Numbered from the stretch's first letter, positions 12,847 to 24,671 are shown. The stretch is 64,000 nt of DNA from Epiperipatus broadwayi (GCA_028023455.1 JAQFVV010006509.1:124001-188000), one strand, 5' to 3'. Translations and numbers: made by a program. Notes: generated by a model from the letters alone, not told the origin.

Positions 12847-12849
12847 CAA

Positions 12850-14672
12850 GATAATGGTAATAAAACATTGTAATTGATTACTGTGGGGAATACATTTTTT
12901 AATTACTCAAAATGATCAGGGAAAATACACATAAAAATATATTTACATTATTCAGCTTCCAATGTTACTCTGAAATAAACTTTTCTTACTGATGATGAAA
13001 AAATCGGAAAAATTTTAAATAAAAACTTGGGGTAAACAAAGTGTGTGTTAGCTCTAACATTGTACTCTTCAATGAGTTTTGAAATAGTTTGTAGATGGGT
13101 AAGTAAAGCAGACATGTTATGGGATTTTAAATATCAATCAATTAAAAATAAAATAAGAATTTTTTTTTTATCTTATATTCAGAGAATGTATATAAGTACG
13201 CATTTTATCAATTCAAATAATTATGCATCCTACACTGAAACTGATTTGTTAATTAATATTTAGCCGATGTTAACGACTACATTAATATTTGACAAACAAA
13301 AAAATCAGTAACTCTTATGAATATTGGCTTGAGAATCTGTACCAATTTAGGTAGAAATGATTACAATGTGCTGCCTTTAGTTTTGCTATGAAGTGGTAAA
13401 AAGCATTGTCTTAAAATAGCAAAAACATTACCAATCTATTAAAACATTGGATATAAGAATTCAGATTAAAGGTGTTGTTTACCTGCATTTATATATGGTG
13501 TTTTTGCAGCATCCTGTTCTTGATATATGAAGCAAAAATAAAATTTATAAAAAATTATGTCTCTTGTAACTTCTAATATTTTTTATTTATTTTTTTGTTT
13601 AAATTTATGAACAACTAAACTTGCTTATGACAATTATGTCTGCAGAAAATTACTATCAAAAATAGCAAAAAAAATCAATTATATCTTCAGTACTAATAGA
13701 TGTAAGACATTTATACTCACATCTAGTGATTGTTATATTATACTACAACTTTTTTTCATATTCATTGCATTGACATTCATCTAACTCACTTAAATTATGT
13801 TAAGATATTTTTACTCTCCTATTATGAATAGTTATTTATAAAGAAATATTATATAAAAAGATAGGTTAGTTATGTGTGATATCTGAAAAAAATTCTGAGC
13901 TTAGATGAAAAATCATCAATTACCTAAAGAATTTTGTCAAGATACATTACAGATTACAATCCCAGTTAATAATCTTATATTAATTTTAAACAATAAAACC
14001 CAGATATTAATATGTATATATTGTACTGCTTTTACTCATTGTAACTTTTTTAGATCCTTACAGATAATCCCAGAACCCAAGATTGGCAATCATGTTTTTT
14101 TTTGTTATATATTTTCAGAAGAATAGTTATCCTATAACTTTAATAAATATATTTTACTTGTTAATATTAAAAAATATCAATAAATTGATTATAAATTTCT
14201 ACTAATCTTAAAAAACAGTAATAAATGTATTATAAATTCCATTCATAGTAAGCATTTAATTAATATTTTAAATATTATATCATGTATAAATGCTGACAAG
14301 TTCATAACATTGTCTTTTAACCTTCACAATGAGATTGTCATTGTTTGGCCTTCAGCATGTTTGCTTTTTTTGAGATCATATTTTCCAAAATATAATAATG
14401 CATGCATAAACAAGAAAATATATTTTCTGGTAGTTTTTCAGACCATTAAGAAAGATTTCAGGCCACCAATGTAAATTACCCATATTTGTCACTTTTTGTT
14501 CTTAAAAAAATTTCCTGTAAAAATTATATTTATTTATTTAAAATATATTGTTATATTTTTGTGTTATTTCTGTGAATACAATTTATAATAGATTTATTAT
14601 TATTTTTAAAAGTTAACTAAAATTTATAATTAATTTATTGATATTTTTTAATATTAACAAGAAAAACATATT
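12850..14672. other. AT-rich stretch with no recognisable gene
   Basis: Short ORFs only; nothing identified between the LINE and the hAT element. Confidence 0.55.
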
Positions 14673-14680
14673 CTTTAGGG

Positions 14681-15856
14681 CAGTGGTCTTCAACCACCAG
14701 GCCGTGGACCGGTACCGGGTCGCAGAAGTTTTTTGCTGGTCCGCAGCTAAACTGGTACAAAAGTTTTTAATAACAAAATAATACGATTTTAAACTTTTAA
14801 TTAATATGAACAATTTTTATTTATTTTTTCATCGCAATTTTTTCCGATTAAAAAAAAAAACAGAACAAAAACAAAATCTAATCAATCATACATAAATTAA
14901 TATGTTTTTCTATTTATCACAGATGTTTATGGGGGGGAGGAGAAAAAGTTTTTTATTATACAACTCCGGTTGTCTTTTGATAGCCAATCATGTCTGCTTG
15001 TCAGCATTGTTAAAACAATAAAATGTAACGTGACTTTTTTTGATCTCTTACATTTTTTCTACTCTCTCTTTTAATATTTCATTTTTAGTGTTTTTTTTTT
15101 TGGCTTTAAGTTTTATTTTGAAAATCAATTTTTATTACCTTTTTTTAAAAATAAAAACCAAAAAATATGTTCTATCTCTAACATTTACAATGTATTTCTC
15201 AATATATCCCTACCACTCTAAAATAAAGTAAGATCAAAACTTTTGACTTTTTCAAGCTTCGTTTTCTTTTTTTTTTGTTTAAAAATATGCCCACTTTTTT
15301 TTGGCCTATAAGGCAATATTTTTTTTTTGGCTTTATTTGTATACTGCTAAAATACTAAAACTTTTATTTTTAAAATCAATTTCTGTTACCTTTTTTAAAA
15401 AATAAAAACAAAAAATAACTTTGGTGTCTATCTTTTGTCTCAGTTGATGACAAAGTATTTTTCAACCACCCTCCCCCCAAAAAAATAAAATAAAATAAGA
15501 TCAAAACGTTTGACTTTTTCAACATTCGAGTGAATAACATTTTATTCTTGCATATTTTAACAATGAAATAATAAACGTAAAATGCAAACACATTAATGAG
15601 AACGATTGTTATTGTATGTTTTCTGTAGCGGTATGACTGTGCAACTCGAGAAAGAGTGTTCAACAAGTGAAGGTAAGCAACACCATTACTATACACATTA
15701 ACTAGTGTGCTGTTTTGGTCAGTTATAACAATTATGCTTAGCCTTAGATAAGCAGGTTACATCTTTAAGAAAATTTATCTGTAAACTTCTGCCATTTCGT
15801 GAAATCTTATCCTTATTTTTACCGGGCCACAGTGGTGAAAAGGTTGATGACCACTG
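14681..15856. mobile_element. Non-autonomous hAT element (Charlie-like ends), 1,176 bp
   Basis: The ends are CAGTGGTCTTCAACC on the left and GGTTGATGACCACTG on the right, inverted with one mismatch in 15. CAGTGGT is the classic hAT/Charlie terminus. CTTTAGGG is repeated exactly on both sides (14673-14680 and 15857-15864), giving the 8-bp target duplication diagnostic of hAT. Subterminal blocks with GGACCGGTACCGGGTC-type sequence are much more GC-rich than the interior. No transposase frame is present; the interior is low-complexity A/T runs with a partial internal duplication. It would have depended on a transposase supplied elsewhere. Confidence 0.93.
15101..15527 (+). repeat. Imperfect internal tandem duplication within the hAT element
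   Basis: The segment beginning GGCTTTAAGTTTTATTTT (about 15101-15258) is echoed at about 15323-15527. Shared landmarks are AAAATCAATTT, TTACCTTTTTT, AAGATCAAAAC and TTTGACTTTTTCAA. The second unit is longer because of inserted sequence. Such internal growth is common in deletion derivatives. Confidence 0.65.
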
Positions 15857-15864
15857 CTTTAGGG

Positions 15865-17812
15865 TGATGGGATAACTATGCTCCTGAAATGGCTGCCAAC
15901 CTTGGGTTCTGAGATTATCTGTAAGTATTCTTTATTTATAGTAGCATTTTTAATCCTCTTTATTTTTACTGAGTTTAGGGTTATTTATCATTCTCTCTAA
16001 TATAGTTAGAAGATAATCAAATTATGACCACAACAAACAATCAGACAAAAGATATGTAAAGCCATATTTATATTTCCTGATTATCTTTAAGACCCTGTTT
16101 TGACTAGGGTTTATTAAGACTGTTTGAACAACAATTACTTATATCTAAAACAGTTTACTGAGGACATAAGTGTTAACATAAAATTTATTAACAAGCTGCA
16201 TTAGTGGAAAAAAAGGAAAAAGTGATTTGACATTTGTAATTATATCATAGTTTGTTTGGAAGGCACTTATAAAAATATCAATAAGTAGCTTTTTTCTTTT
16301 GTTTAAAAATAAATCTAATATTAATAAAAATTCAAATTGTCAAACTCGTCTGTTCCCCCCTCTGCCACAACAGGTTTGATTATACATAAATAAAATGTTA
16401 ACTACCAAAAAATATTTTTCTTGTTAAAGAAAAAATAAATGATATATATATGAATTAATAAAATATTAACTAACAATGTATTTTAGAAGATAGAAATTAT
16501 ACTAGACATTTTAGCAAAATGTTCAAGGTTAATTTCTTAATAAAGTCTTTATAGTTTATAGGTACTATGAAATACCTTTTTAGTAATTACTTATTATTAG
16601 AAGAAAAAAAAAATGTCTTACTGAATCAAATTAAGTTATAGGTACTTTGACCTTTTTCCATTTATTTTCTAATTATTAATCTTGATTGCTTGATATTCTT
16701 GAATAATGATATCTTTCATTTTCAATTCCTCATTAATCAACTACTAATGACTCTGCTGAAAATGATTTTGCAAATAATATCTAGACTATGGTTCAACAAT
16801 GGAAGCAAACTAGAAGAAGGCATATATTGGATGGTCAGAGCTCTATTTTTAGTAGCAAATTCTAGGTCTACCACTGGAAATATTTTACAACTACTTTTGA
16901 AGCCATACATAGTATTAGATCACTCAGATATTGGCCTTCTCAGAATTTGGCATCAATAACTTTTATTATTTGAGTTTAAACACCAGTGGTGACTTCAGGC
17001 TTTAAATGTCTCATGGTTAATTAACTTCTTTGGGACACCAAATGATAAAGTAAAAAAAACTGAGTAAAATGTCAACTCATCTGACTATTGATTTTCAATA
17101 AGCACCATTCCATTTGTTTTAATTAATATTTTTTATGCTTTTACTTTTATATCTGCATTCTGTGTGGGACTATTGTTCACCCCACACACATTGAAGATTT
17201 TAAATGCTACCCTTATTGTAGGGCAACAATATTCATTTTTAAATGTTTTATTACAAATAAAAATATTGATTTTGACAAGTAAAAAATAAAATATTTTTTT
17301 TATAATTTAAGGATAATATGCATTTTAGAAGCTCTATAAAATCTATGCAACCTTAAAAGCATTCTTTACATTTAGAATTTTTTCTCTTGAAATTATTTTA
17401 ATAATTACATTTTTTGATTAAACTATTGATCAGGTGTGGAGGCAAAACTTAATGAAGGTTAGAAAACAATTAATTAGACTATTTTTTTTTATTAGTACAG
17501 ATTCATTCCACCACACTAAATACAAGTAAACAAATTTTCTACCAATGGGATACAATATATATATAAAGATGGGATGGGCACCCAGAGAGAATGATAAACA
17601 CAGTGTGTTCCAACGAAAATTACTGGTAATTAGTTCGTTATCCAATCTGACTGCAATGCCATTTCTGATTCAATGCATAATTAAGCTATTTCCCATAAAA
17701 AAATTAACAGTAGCATTCCTGTATCAGAAACTACTATATAAGAAGTGACAGTATGTTTTGTATTCTAACCCATAGGCATCAACATGTTCATATTTAATTT
17801 TGTTTTAAATGA
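15865..17812. other. AT-rich stretch with no recognisable gene
   Basis: The 89-codon ORF near 16690-16959 has no recognisable motif. Nothing else supported. Confidence 0.55.
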
Positions 17813-17996
17813 AAGAAGACTGCTACTGAAATATTTGAAATGATTCAAACTACACGTGGCTGTAAAGCCATAAATCACAAGAGTATTTCAAGTGGTTTTC
17901 AAGATTTTGTAATTTCGGAAGGAGCATTGAAAATGATCTATAAAGCTATAAAACACATTTCCACATTTTATCACATTTTGTATCATAATTTGTGAT
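17813..17996 (+). pseudogene. Mariner-like transposase N-terminal fragment (frameshifted)
   Basis: In one frame the sequence reads KTATEIFEMIQTTRGCKAIN, which resembles the N-terminal helix-turn-helix of mariner transposases (KTATETFEMI...YGxxAMSR). A frame change then gives WFSRF, and the same new frame continues as GRSIENDL, corresponding to the WFKRF(x)EGRxSIEDD linker. The order and spacing fit mariner, but at least one frameshift and a stop occur and the DDD/E catalytic domain is absent. The ends of the insertion were not found. The call rests on about 45 residues read by eye. Confidence 0.45.
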
Positions 17997-18991
17997 GAAG
18001 AAATGCTAGCACTTTAAATGTTTTGTGGTAAATGTCACGATGTAACACTAACATTGATGTAGAGATGTGCTGCAAAATGTCTGTAGGAAGAGCAGTCACA
18101 TTTTTATTAGAACACAATATATATATATTGCTGAATTAGAAGAATTTGACAAATATCAAAGACCAAAAAATGTTTTTGAAGAAGTTCTAATTGTAACTAG
18201 AATAACAAAATAAAAAAGGCAGATTATTATTTTAAAAAAGCGTGTAGTTATAATTTGTGTAATATTTGTTGCTCTGGAAGTTATATTATGTATGAGAATT
18301 GGAAGTGCAGTAATAAAAAAAGGTGTATCTGACCTTGAAATTTCTGATGATGGTGGTTATATTAACAAAAATGTTTTAAAATAATTAAAATAATTTAATA
18401 AGTGCATAATTAAAAATAAACTTCAAAATTATTTTTAGGTTATAAATTTATATTATAATGTATAATATACAATAATGAAATAATTTGTCAAAAGTTAGAC
18501 ATTTTCTATAAATTATTTGTCTTACAGTAATTATTATGGTAAAAGTTTTTGTTTTCTTAACTTCTCTCTGATTTAGTTCTTGCCGCTTTCTGCAGTATAA
18601 TGACACTAGAGAAGAAATATGAAGATAATTGATTAATTTAGGAGTGGAGACAAAGAATTATCTTAATGAATAGTTTAGCGATTACAGACACTACTCAAAG
18701 TTAATAAAATCATTTTTTTAAACAAAATCAACTGTTGAGACAAGTAAAGCTTTCATATTACCATTTTAAAATAACTAAAAATAACTTTGTATAATTTATT
18801 ACATTCAAGTAAATCATAAGATAACGAGTAGCAATTATATATATATATTTTATAAACATAAACGCTTAAATTCATAGCAAATGATAAAAATATATGGGTA
18901 CCTTGAATCTTTTTACATACTTAATTTCTTATTAAAATTATTGTGAGTATTTAATACACTGTACAGGCTTACATACACCTGCACATGTACA
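17997..18991. other. AT-rich stretch with no recognisable gene
   Basis: Patches near 18130-18360 look less AT-biased and might be a decayed coding fragment, but every frame has stops and I recognise no family. Confidence 0.5.
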
Positions 18992-19351
18992 TAAGGGATT
19001 CGAACTCAGACTTTCACACGACCTCAACTTTCCAAGCCATCTCATATTGCTGACCCACCTGATCACACACATGTTGGAAATATAAATAATCACCAATATT
19101 GATATTTCATGCTAAACCAGCAATCATCAGTTGGTCCAGATTACTATCTCTACTCATATATACAATCACTGCTCAGATTTATATTAAGATAGCCAATCTT
19201 CATACTTTAATGGAAAGGCTTCAAACTACTCCAATCCACAACTCTTCAACCATCCATTTCATTGAAAATCTGATGGTGGAACGTTCAAAGCCCATGTTAG
19301 TGCCAAGGTTGTCATCCTACTCTTGTTGACAGTCTGAGTTCGAATCCCTTA
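18992..19351. mobile_element. 360-bp repeat with 20-bp inverted ends carrying a tRNA B-box-like motif
   Basis: It begins TAAGGGATTCGAACTCAGAC (18992-19011) and ends with the exact reverse complement (19332-19351). Each end contains GAGTTCGAATCC, close to the pol III B-box GGTTCGAATCC, so the family may descend from a tRNA-like head. Related copies are at 46860-47002 (partial), 48418-48660 (partial) and as about 475-bp units at 56572-58400. It contains a 76-codon ORF (19099-19329) whose C-terminal part is matched by a 78-codon ORF in the 56.6-kb copy. I treat that as shared repeat sequence rather than a gene. Confidence 0.7.
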
Positions 19352-20910
19352 TATATTACTTTATTGTGAGTATTATAATTTTCACTGAAAAAGTACTTAT
19401 AATCATCTGCCAATTACAGTCACATAACATACTACTAGAATTAGAAATATAAAATACGCAGTGCATGAAAACAAATTCTGTTACTCAGTTTTTGTACTGA
19501 TTTTTTAAAACAACAAATATTGAGCTTTAAAATATTTTTTTTAAAATTTTGTTTTAATTATTGATTTCTTATTGTCTCAAACGTAACCTCTAGCGTGTGT
19601 GTAAACATAAGATGAAATAGAGATGGCAAACATTCAGATCCTAATTATTCAGCATTTATCGAACCTAACAAAGAATGACTTCTCTTTCTCTGCTCCTTTA
19701 TTTCAAATTGTTGAGTTTGTCAGCCATTTATGTATACATCAAATTAATAAACCATAATAACTATTTTACTAAAGCACAACAGACAGGCATAAATTGTTAA
19801 ATATGACCAGAGATTATTAAGAAAAGCTACAGAAATGTTTAAAAAAGTCTGAATATTAACATTAATAAAAACTATAAATTAGGTATGATCAATACTATTT
19901 TGAAAAAATTATTGAAGGAAAAAGTATTATTTAAAATTCTCAATCAGTGATTATTGAAGAAGGAAAGACAGGAAGAAAGAATTTAAAAAACATACACATT
20001 CTTATAATTTAATTTTTAAAAAAATGTTTTGAAAGTCCAACTATAATTTCATGAAAACAGGTATTTTTAAAATTATTTTTTCAATAAATTGGTCATGTAA
20101 GATTTATATTATTATTATAGAATTTGACTTTTATATAACAACTTATATCTTAGTTCAAAAATAATCTGATAGAAGGTTTTTAAATTCTTTTATGTATAAT
20201 ATAATACGTTAAAGTAACAACTTTTGTGAAAAGGTTTCATTTTCTAAACAAAAATCATTTTAACATTCTAACATTTTATTGCTATAGCAATGGCTGCTCC
20301 CATATAGCAATTTACTATAATAGCTCTGCTTTTGAAATATGTGCTCATATTATTATAATAGTTATTCATGGATACATTTTTGAGTTTGAGAAGTTTCATT
20401 TTTGAATATTTATTTCCATTCAAAGTATCTCTGGGAATTTTACAAAATGTATTATGTATTGCTATATATCACATAATATGTACACAATGTTTTTGCCTAA
20501 ACTGTGGCATCTACAAGTAATGCTTATTGTAAGAATTCATAATAAATATGATCTGAAGTGGTCCATTTTTTTATTCTCTATATTAATTGAACAATGTGTT
20601 TACTACTATGAGTTATTGTGTACTCTTGCTAATTTACAGAAATTTGATACTATATTATGAAATGTATTTTTAATAAATATAACAGCCTTTAGATTTTTTT
20701 CTTGTTATTACTAATCTATTTTTGAAAGGAGATATCTTTTAACAGATAAAGACATTTTAATCAATACTATTTTTTTTAAAAAAATTCTATTAAAAAAAGC
20801 AAATCTTTTCGATTTTAAAAAAGTTAAATTAAATGTTAAAATAAATTATATTGTAGTTGAAATTGCTTTTTTTAACCTAATTAAAAGAAGTAACAAAACA
20901 ATCATTTGCC
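19352..20910. other. AT-rich stretch with no recognisable gene
   Basis: Nothing identified. Confidence 0.55.
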
Positions 20911-21011
20911 TTTTTTTTTTCATGTGTCATAGCATCGGCCGGAAAGTGAATCCGAATAACCTGGAACAACTGTTTGTAAGGCGGCTGTGTTGACCACTCG
21001 ACCACCAATGC
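20911..21011 (-). mobile_element. tRNA-derived SINE, minus strand
   Basis: On the minus strand an 80-nt tRNA-like head (21011-20932) has acceptor arms GCATTGG and CCGATGC that pair with one G-U. Its A-box is TGGTCGAGTGG and its B-box GGTTATTCGGATTC. It continues TATGACACATG and then a run of ten A (seen as T10 at 20911-20920). The head and the CTATGACACATGA end match the plus-strand SINE at 1365-1474, but this copy keeps a better tRNA fold. It is not called a tRNA gene because of the shared non-tRNA tail and the odd anticodon arm. Confidence 0.75.
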
Positions 21012-21089
21012 TAGTCTATTTCAATAAATTTATAATACATATAGTAAAGAAACCAAGTCTTACATCATGTGACTTAAATAGCTTGTATT

Positions 21090-21303
21090 TATAAATGTAA
21101 TATAACGAGCATGCTAATAGCTCTAACAAGCTTTTGCAATAAATGTCTAAATATCCTAGTTTTTCACTGATAAGAGCCATTAGCTTGAAACCAGTTTGAG
21201 GATAGGGATAATTTTAGATAGAGATTTTAAATGCTTTTTCTTGTGATATTTATCAAAAAACTTGTTTAGAACCTATTAGCATGCTCATTCTAATACATAT
21301 AAT
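21090..21303. mobile_element. Foldback (MITE-like) element with about 40-bp inverted arms
   Basis: AACGAGCATGCTAATAG and flanking bases (21090-21130) are mirrored by CTATTAGCATGCTCATT and flanking bases (21261-21303) with a few mismatches. About 130 bp lie between the arms. No coding capacity; family unknown. Confidence 0.65.
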
Positions 21304-21789
21304 TTTAAATATATTATATAGCCAAATAGAGTATATATTGTAACTGACAGCATTATCAACCCACATGAAAATAATCTGAGAGCAATTCACATTTGCATTC
21401 CATATTCTGATGTCACAACCAATATTTTTTTACAGTCTATTAAGATCAGAGAAAACAAAAAACTCTTAACAATTTTATGTAAATTATTAATTACAAATAA
21501 TAATGACAAACTGCCAGAAATAATGAGATAAACACAATTTATTTATATATATATGCAAAATAACACACATATGCAGCACTTTACTTAATTGCATTATAAA
21601 ATAATTAAAGATAATTCAACCTTTCTAAATATTATTAGTATTATTTAAATTTATGCACAGATATAGTATATGGTAGTTTAAATGTTTTTAAACAATTTTT
21701 CATTTACACTATTACTATCTTTAGATGTTTTGAATGGAACACAATCTATTGCATAGACATCAAACTAATTGCATCTGTTGTTAGATCTG

Positions 21790-22110
21790 TTTTAAGACTA
21801 TAATAATATGAAAACATTACTAATTGATAGAAACAATAATAAAAGGAAAATAAAAGAAGGTATATTAATATATAAATGTAAGCATGACTTAATAAATAAA
21901 CAGGTGACAAATATTAAAATTAATGAATTGTGTAAAAACCAGACTTTGAAAGCATGTTTGATGATAAAAGAATTAGTGTTAGTTGACAAAGACTATGAAG
22001 TTAGTTGAAAGTGCCCCTAGGTAGGTAAAAGTTTTTAAAGCAGTACTTTATATGTATTTATGTTACTGTATTTATTAATATTTAATTACAAGACTACATA
22101 TGATATTGCA
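21790..22110 (+). repeat. Upstream pseudo-LTR of the Penelope-like element
   Basis: It starts inside the C-terminal coding region (NNNKRKIKEGILIYKCKHDL) and runs through the 3' UTR to the TTATGTTACTGTATTTATTA block near 22060-22078. The same blocks in the same order recur at 26070-26310. Confidence 0.75.
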
Positions 22111-22386
22111 TAAGAATATCATTACATATATATCAAAGGAATTTAATATGAGAAATAAAATGTGGACTATAAAAAGTAACTTTAAAAAGAATGTTGCCAA
22201 ATAAAAAGTTAATAAGTATTGCAAGTTGACCCTGAATACTATATGTCATATAAAAATTATTATATTGCAAAATATAATTTTGCAGTGCAGATATTTGATA
22301 TTTGAGAAATGACAATATTTAAAAACTTTAAATTTAAATGATGTATATAACTGAGATGACCGGTTTAATTTTAAAAGTAAATAGAA

Positions 22387-23323
22387 GTGTCATTTAATCG
22401 ATATTATGAAAAAATGTGTATGAAATTTGATAGAAAAATTAACTTTTTGTATAAGGAATGTTTCAAAAGTCAATTTCAAGATAATAATTATGTTAATTTA
22501 TCGAATGTGGATCTTGGTTTTCAACAAAAATATATATCAAAACTTGATGCAAAATATGTTGGTGATGGATGGAAAAATAGTGAACTAAATTAAAATTGGT
22601 GGTAGAAAATTCTTTACGCTAATTAAATGTGCTTCAAAAGTTTGTAAAGACTTAGTAAAAAAAGTATAGAAAAAAAATTAATTATGATTGGAATGTACTT
22701 GTATCTTAATTAAAAAAAATTATATCTGATAATAATCTGGTTTGTCTAAAGAAAGATAAAGAAATAAGAATGTGTAAAATCTACTTATGATGATAAATAT
22801 ATGTCTCAATGAATAATTTAAAAAAAATTTGACAAAATAAATTTAGAAAATTTGCATATTCAATTTATTAATAACATTTTTTAAAAAAACGAAATGCACA
22901 CTATAATTTTTATCTGTCAATTACAATATGCACTAAGATCTTTTCAAATATAAAACTGCATAAAGAGAATAAACCATTACATTTAATGGTGAATTTTTGA
23001 AGGGCCATTGGCAATTAGTTGAGAAGATGCTACAAGAAATCCTTGGGTTTGAAAAATATACAATAAGTTCATCATATGATTTTGATAAAATTTGTGATAT
23101 TATTATTGATAGTAATGGTGTTATATGTACTTTAGACATTAGTGAAATGTATAGATCGAATGATCAAATAACTTCTATTAAAATTATTTCTAATATGTTA
23201 ACTTTAAAAAGGATGAATGTGAAAATAATAAAATTTATAGTTGACACATTAAATTTTATTGATAAGAACATTTATGCAGTTTTTAATAATGATTTGTATA
23301 GAATGTATATTGGTTGGCAATGA
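22387..23323 (+). pseudogene. Penelope-like reverse transcriptase, N-terminal half, decayed
   Basis: Two open pieces (22387-22593 and 22997-23323) are separated by stops. The first ends before LIKCASKVCKDLVKK, which appears in another frame. The second contains CTLDISEMY (residues 46-54 of that piece), matching the LDVxSLYTNIP motif with the catalytic Asp. It ends with FNNDLYRMYIGW, corresponding to the FNNxxYxQxxGxxMG motif just before the MGSPLS box. Penelope proteins combine a telomerase-related reverse transcriptase with a GIY-YIG endonuclease. The downstream catalytic YxDD region lies at 23830, after an insertion. Confidence 0.65.
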
Positions 23324-23465
23324 ATCTACCTACAGCCGCTCAAATATGCAATTTTGTAATTTTAACATATAAAGAAATTATTTTGAAAAAAGAAATTTAT
23401 CAAAAGGATATTACTATATATTGAAATAAAATACTAGTTTTCTACTTCACCTTTGAATAGTAAGT

Positions 23466-23823
23466 AATTTAAATTGTGCTTTATGCAAAAAAGTGAAGCT
23501 TTCTAAAATATTATTAAAGATAAACAGAGCAAAACTCTTCATACAGTATTGCCACCTGTGCCAAACAGAGTAATCAATTAAAGAGTTATATGGCTAAGTG
23601 CTTTCAGAGAAGACAACTGTGTTATAAACAGAAAAGAATTGTGCTTTGCAATCTCCAGAAAATGGTATTTATGAAAGTAAACTTTGCATAAATCACTGCT
23701 AAACTTCAATTATAGTAGGCTATGAATATGGAGACTTAAGTTCTCTGAAAGTGCTTAGCCATATAACTCTTTAATAATATTTTAGACAAGCTTCACTTTT
23801 TTGTGTAAAGTGCAATTTAAATT
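23466..23823. mobile_element. Foldback element inserted in the Penelope-like reverse transcriptase
   Basis: Outer arms 23466-23519 and 23769-23823 are inverted repeats of about 54 bp with few mismatches. Inner arms 23580-23611 and 23741-23772 are 32 bp with two mismatches. On the right the inner and outer arms are contiguous. On the left they are separated by a 57-bp insertion, so the original arms were about 85 bp. The element sits between the GxxMG and YxDD motifs of the reverse transcriptase, so it inserted after the PLE. Confidence 0.8.
23520..23576. mobile_element. 57-bp module inserted in a foldback arm, 7-bp duplication
   Basis: ATTAAAG flanks the module on both sides (23513-23519 and 23577-23583), while the uninterrupted opposite arm has it once. 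The module matches the first 57-59 bp of the repeat at 44330 (landmarks GCAAAACTCT, CATACAGTA, GCCACC, CAGAGTAATCAAT), and similarity stops at the insertion borders. Mechanism unknown. Confidence 0.7.
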
Positions 23824-23829
23824 AATTAT

Positions 23830-24668
23830 TGTATATTATAAATATGTGAATGACGTGTTTGCATGTGGTAAGCCAGATATTAAAGAATTGTTTAAGAAAT
23901 TAAATAATTTAGACAACTTAAAAATTAATCAAAACATATGAAATGTCAAAGGATGTTTAGTTTTTTGATCTTAAGATAACTAGAAATAGATGCAAGCTAG
24001 ATTATTGTATGATCAATGGTGTCAATATCACATAAAACAGCAGGTTTGAAGTTTTTTTTGTTCAGAAACAACAATCTTTGTAATTATGCATCAGATAAAG
24101 GCAAAAATATTGAAATTTATATGAAAGAATTATTATTAGTAAATATAATTATCATCTGGTATATAATACTATTAAAAAAATTTAATAGAAAATATACAAA
24201 TCAAGATATAACTAATAAGGTTGATTCTAATAAGAATTAAAAAAATGGATATCAATACCATATATTGTAAATAAACAAGTGAATTTTATATGGGAAATAT
24301 CTAAAAATATATGTGATATTGCATTTTAAGCATCTCCTGGATTAAATAAAATAATAAATAATACAAAAGCTAAAACCTCATTCATAAATCAAAATTGTAT
24401 TATATATAAATGGAGACGTAAATGTGATTGTGGATATATAGGAGAATCAAAATTTATATTGGAGAAAAAACTAAAGAACTATTGCAGTTATTAAAAAGAG
24501 TTCAAAAAACTAAACAAAATTGTCATGGAAATGATAATGTTTCTGTGTCAGTTTTTTATGATCATAATATGTTATGTATATAGGTTTTTAATTTTTATTA
24601 TAATAATGTGAAAATATTACAAATTGAAAGAAATAATAATAAAGGAAAATAAAAGAAGCTATGATAAT
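23830..24668 (+). pseudogene. Penelope-like RT palm (YxDD) and GIY-YIG endonuclease, decayed
   Basis: Near 23840 the frame reads YYKYVNDVFACG, equivalent to the catalytic YxDD box (YKRYMDDVYVCG in the copy at 60.3 kb) with the first Asp changed to Asn. Then comes an open piece with CNYASDKGKNIEIY (24016-24240). After a stop comes WISIPYIVNKQVNFIWEISK, then IIYKWRRKCDCGYIGESKF, the Cys-containing form of the GIY-YIG motif of Penelope elements, and a Lys-rich tail. Multiple stops and frameshifts make it non-functional. The 3' end is interrupted at 24671 by another element. Confidence 0.75.
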
Positions 24669-24671
24669 ATA

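Larger units (their letters stand above)
9617..12850 (+). mobile_element. RTE-type LINE retrotransposon, nearly full length
   Basis: The element carries an apurinic-like endonuclease followed in the same frame by reverse transcriptase and a C-terminal tail of the type often annotated as craniofacial development protein 2-like. It ends in a short (GAT)n tract, which is characteristic of RTE elements. A GC-richer leader from about 9617 (TAACCGAGCAGGGCAAATTC) precedes the ORF and probably is the 5' region; the exact 5' end and target duplication were not found. A 5'-truncated relative of the same 3' end lies at 58662-58765. Only one in-frame stop interrupts the coding frame, so this copy is relatively young. 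Confidence 0.85.

Noticed and set aside
10279-12849. Minus-strand ORFs of 63-143 codons at 10279-10710, 10848-11246, 12483-12803 and 12658-12849
   Set aside because: Antisense shadows of the LINE coding frame; hydrophobic low-complexity products without motifs.
15376-15696. 106-codon minus-strand ORF in the hAT element as a transposase
   Set aside because: Too short, hydrophobic and low-complexity; no hAT dimerisation or catalytic motif seen.
20932-21011. Functional tRNA gene on the minus strand
   Set aside because: The cloverleaf is only partial, the non-tRNA tail is shared with another SINE copy, and it ends in a poly(A)-type tract.
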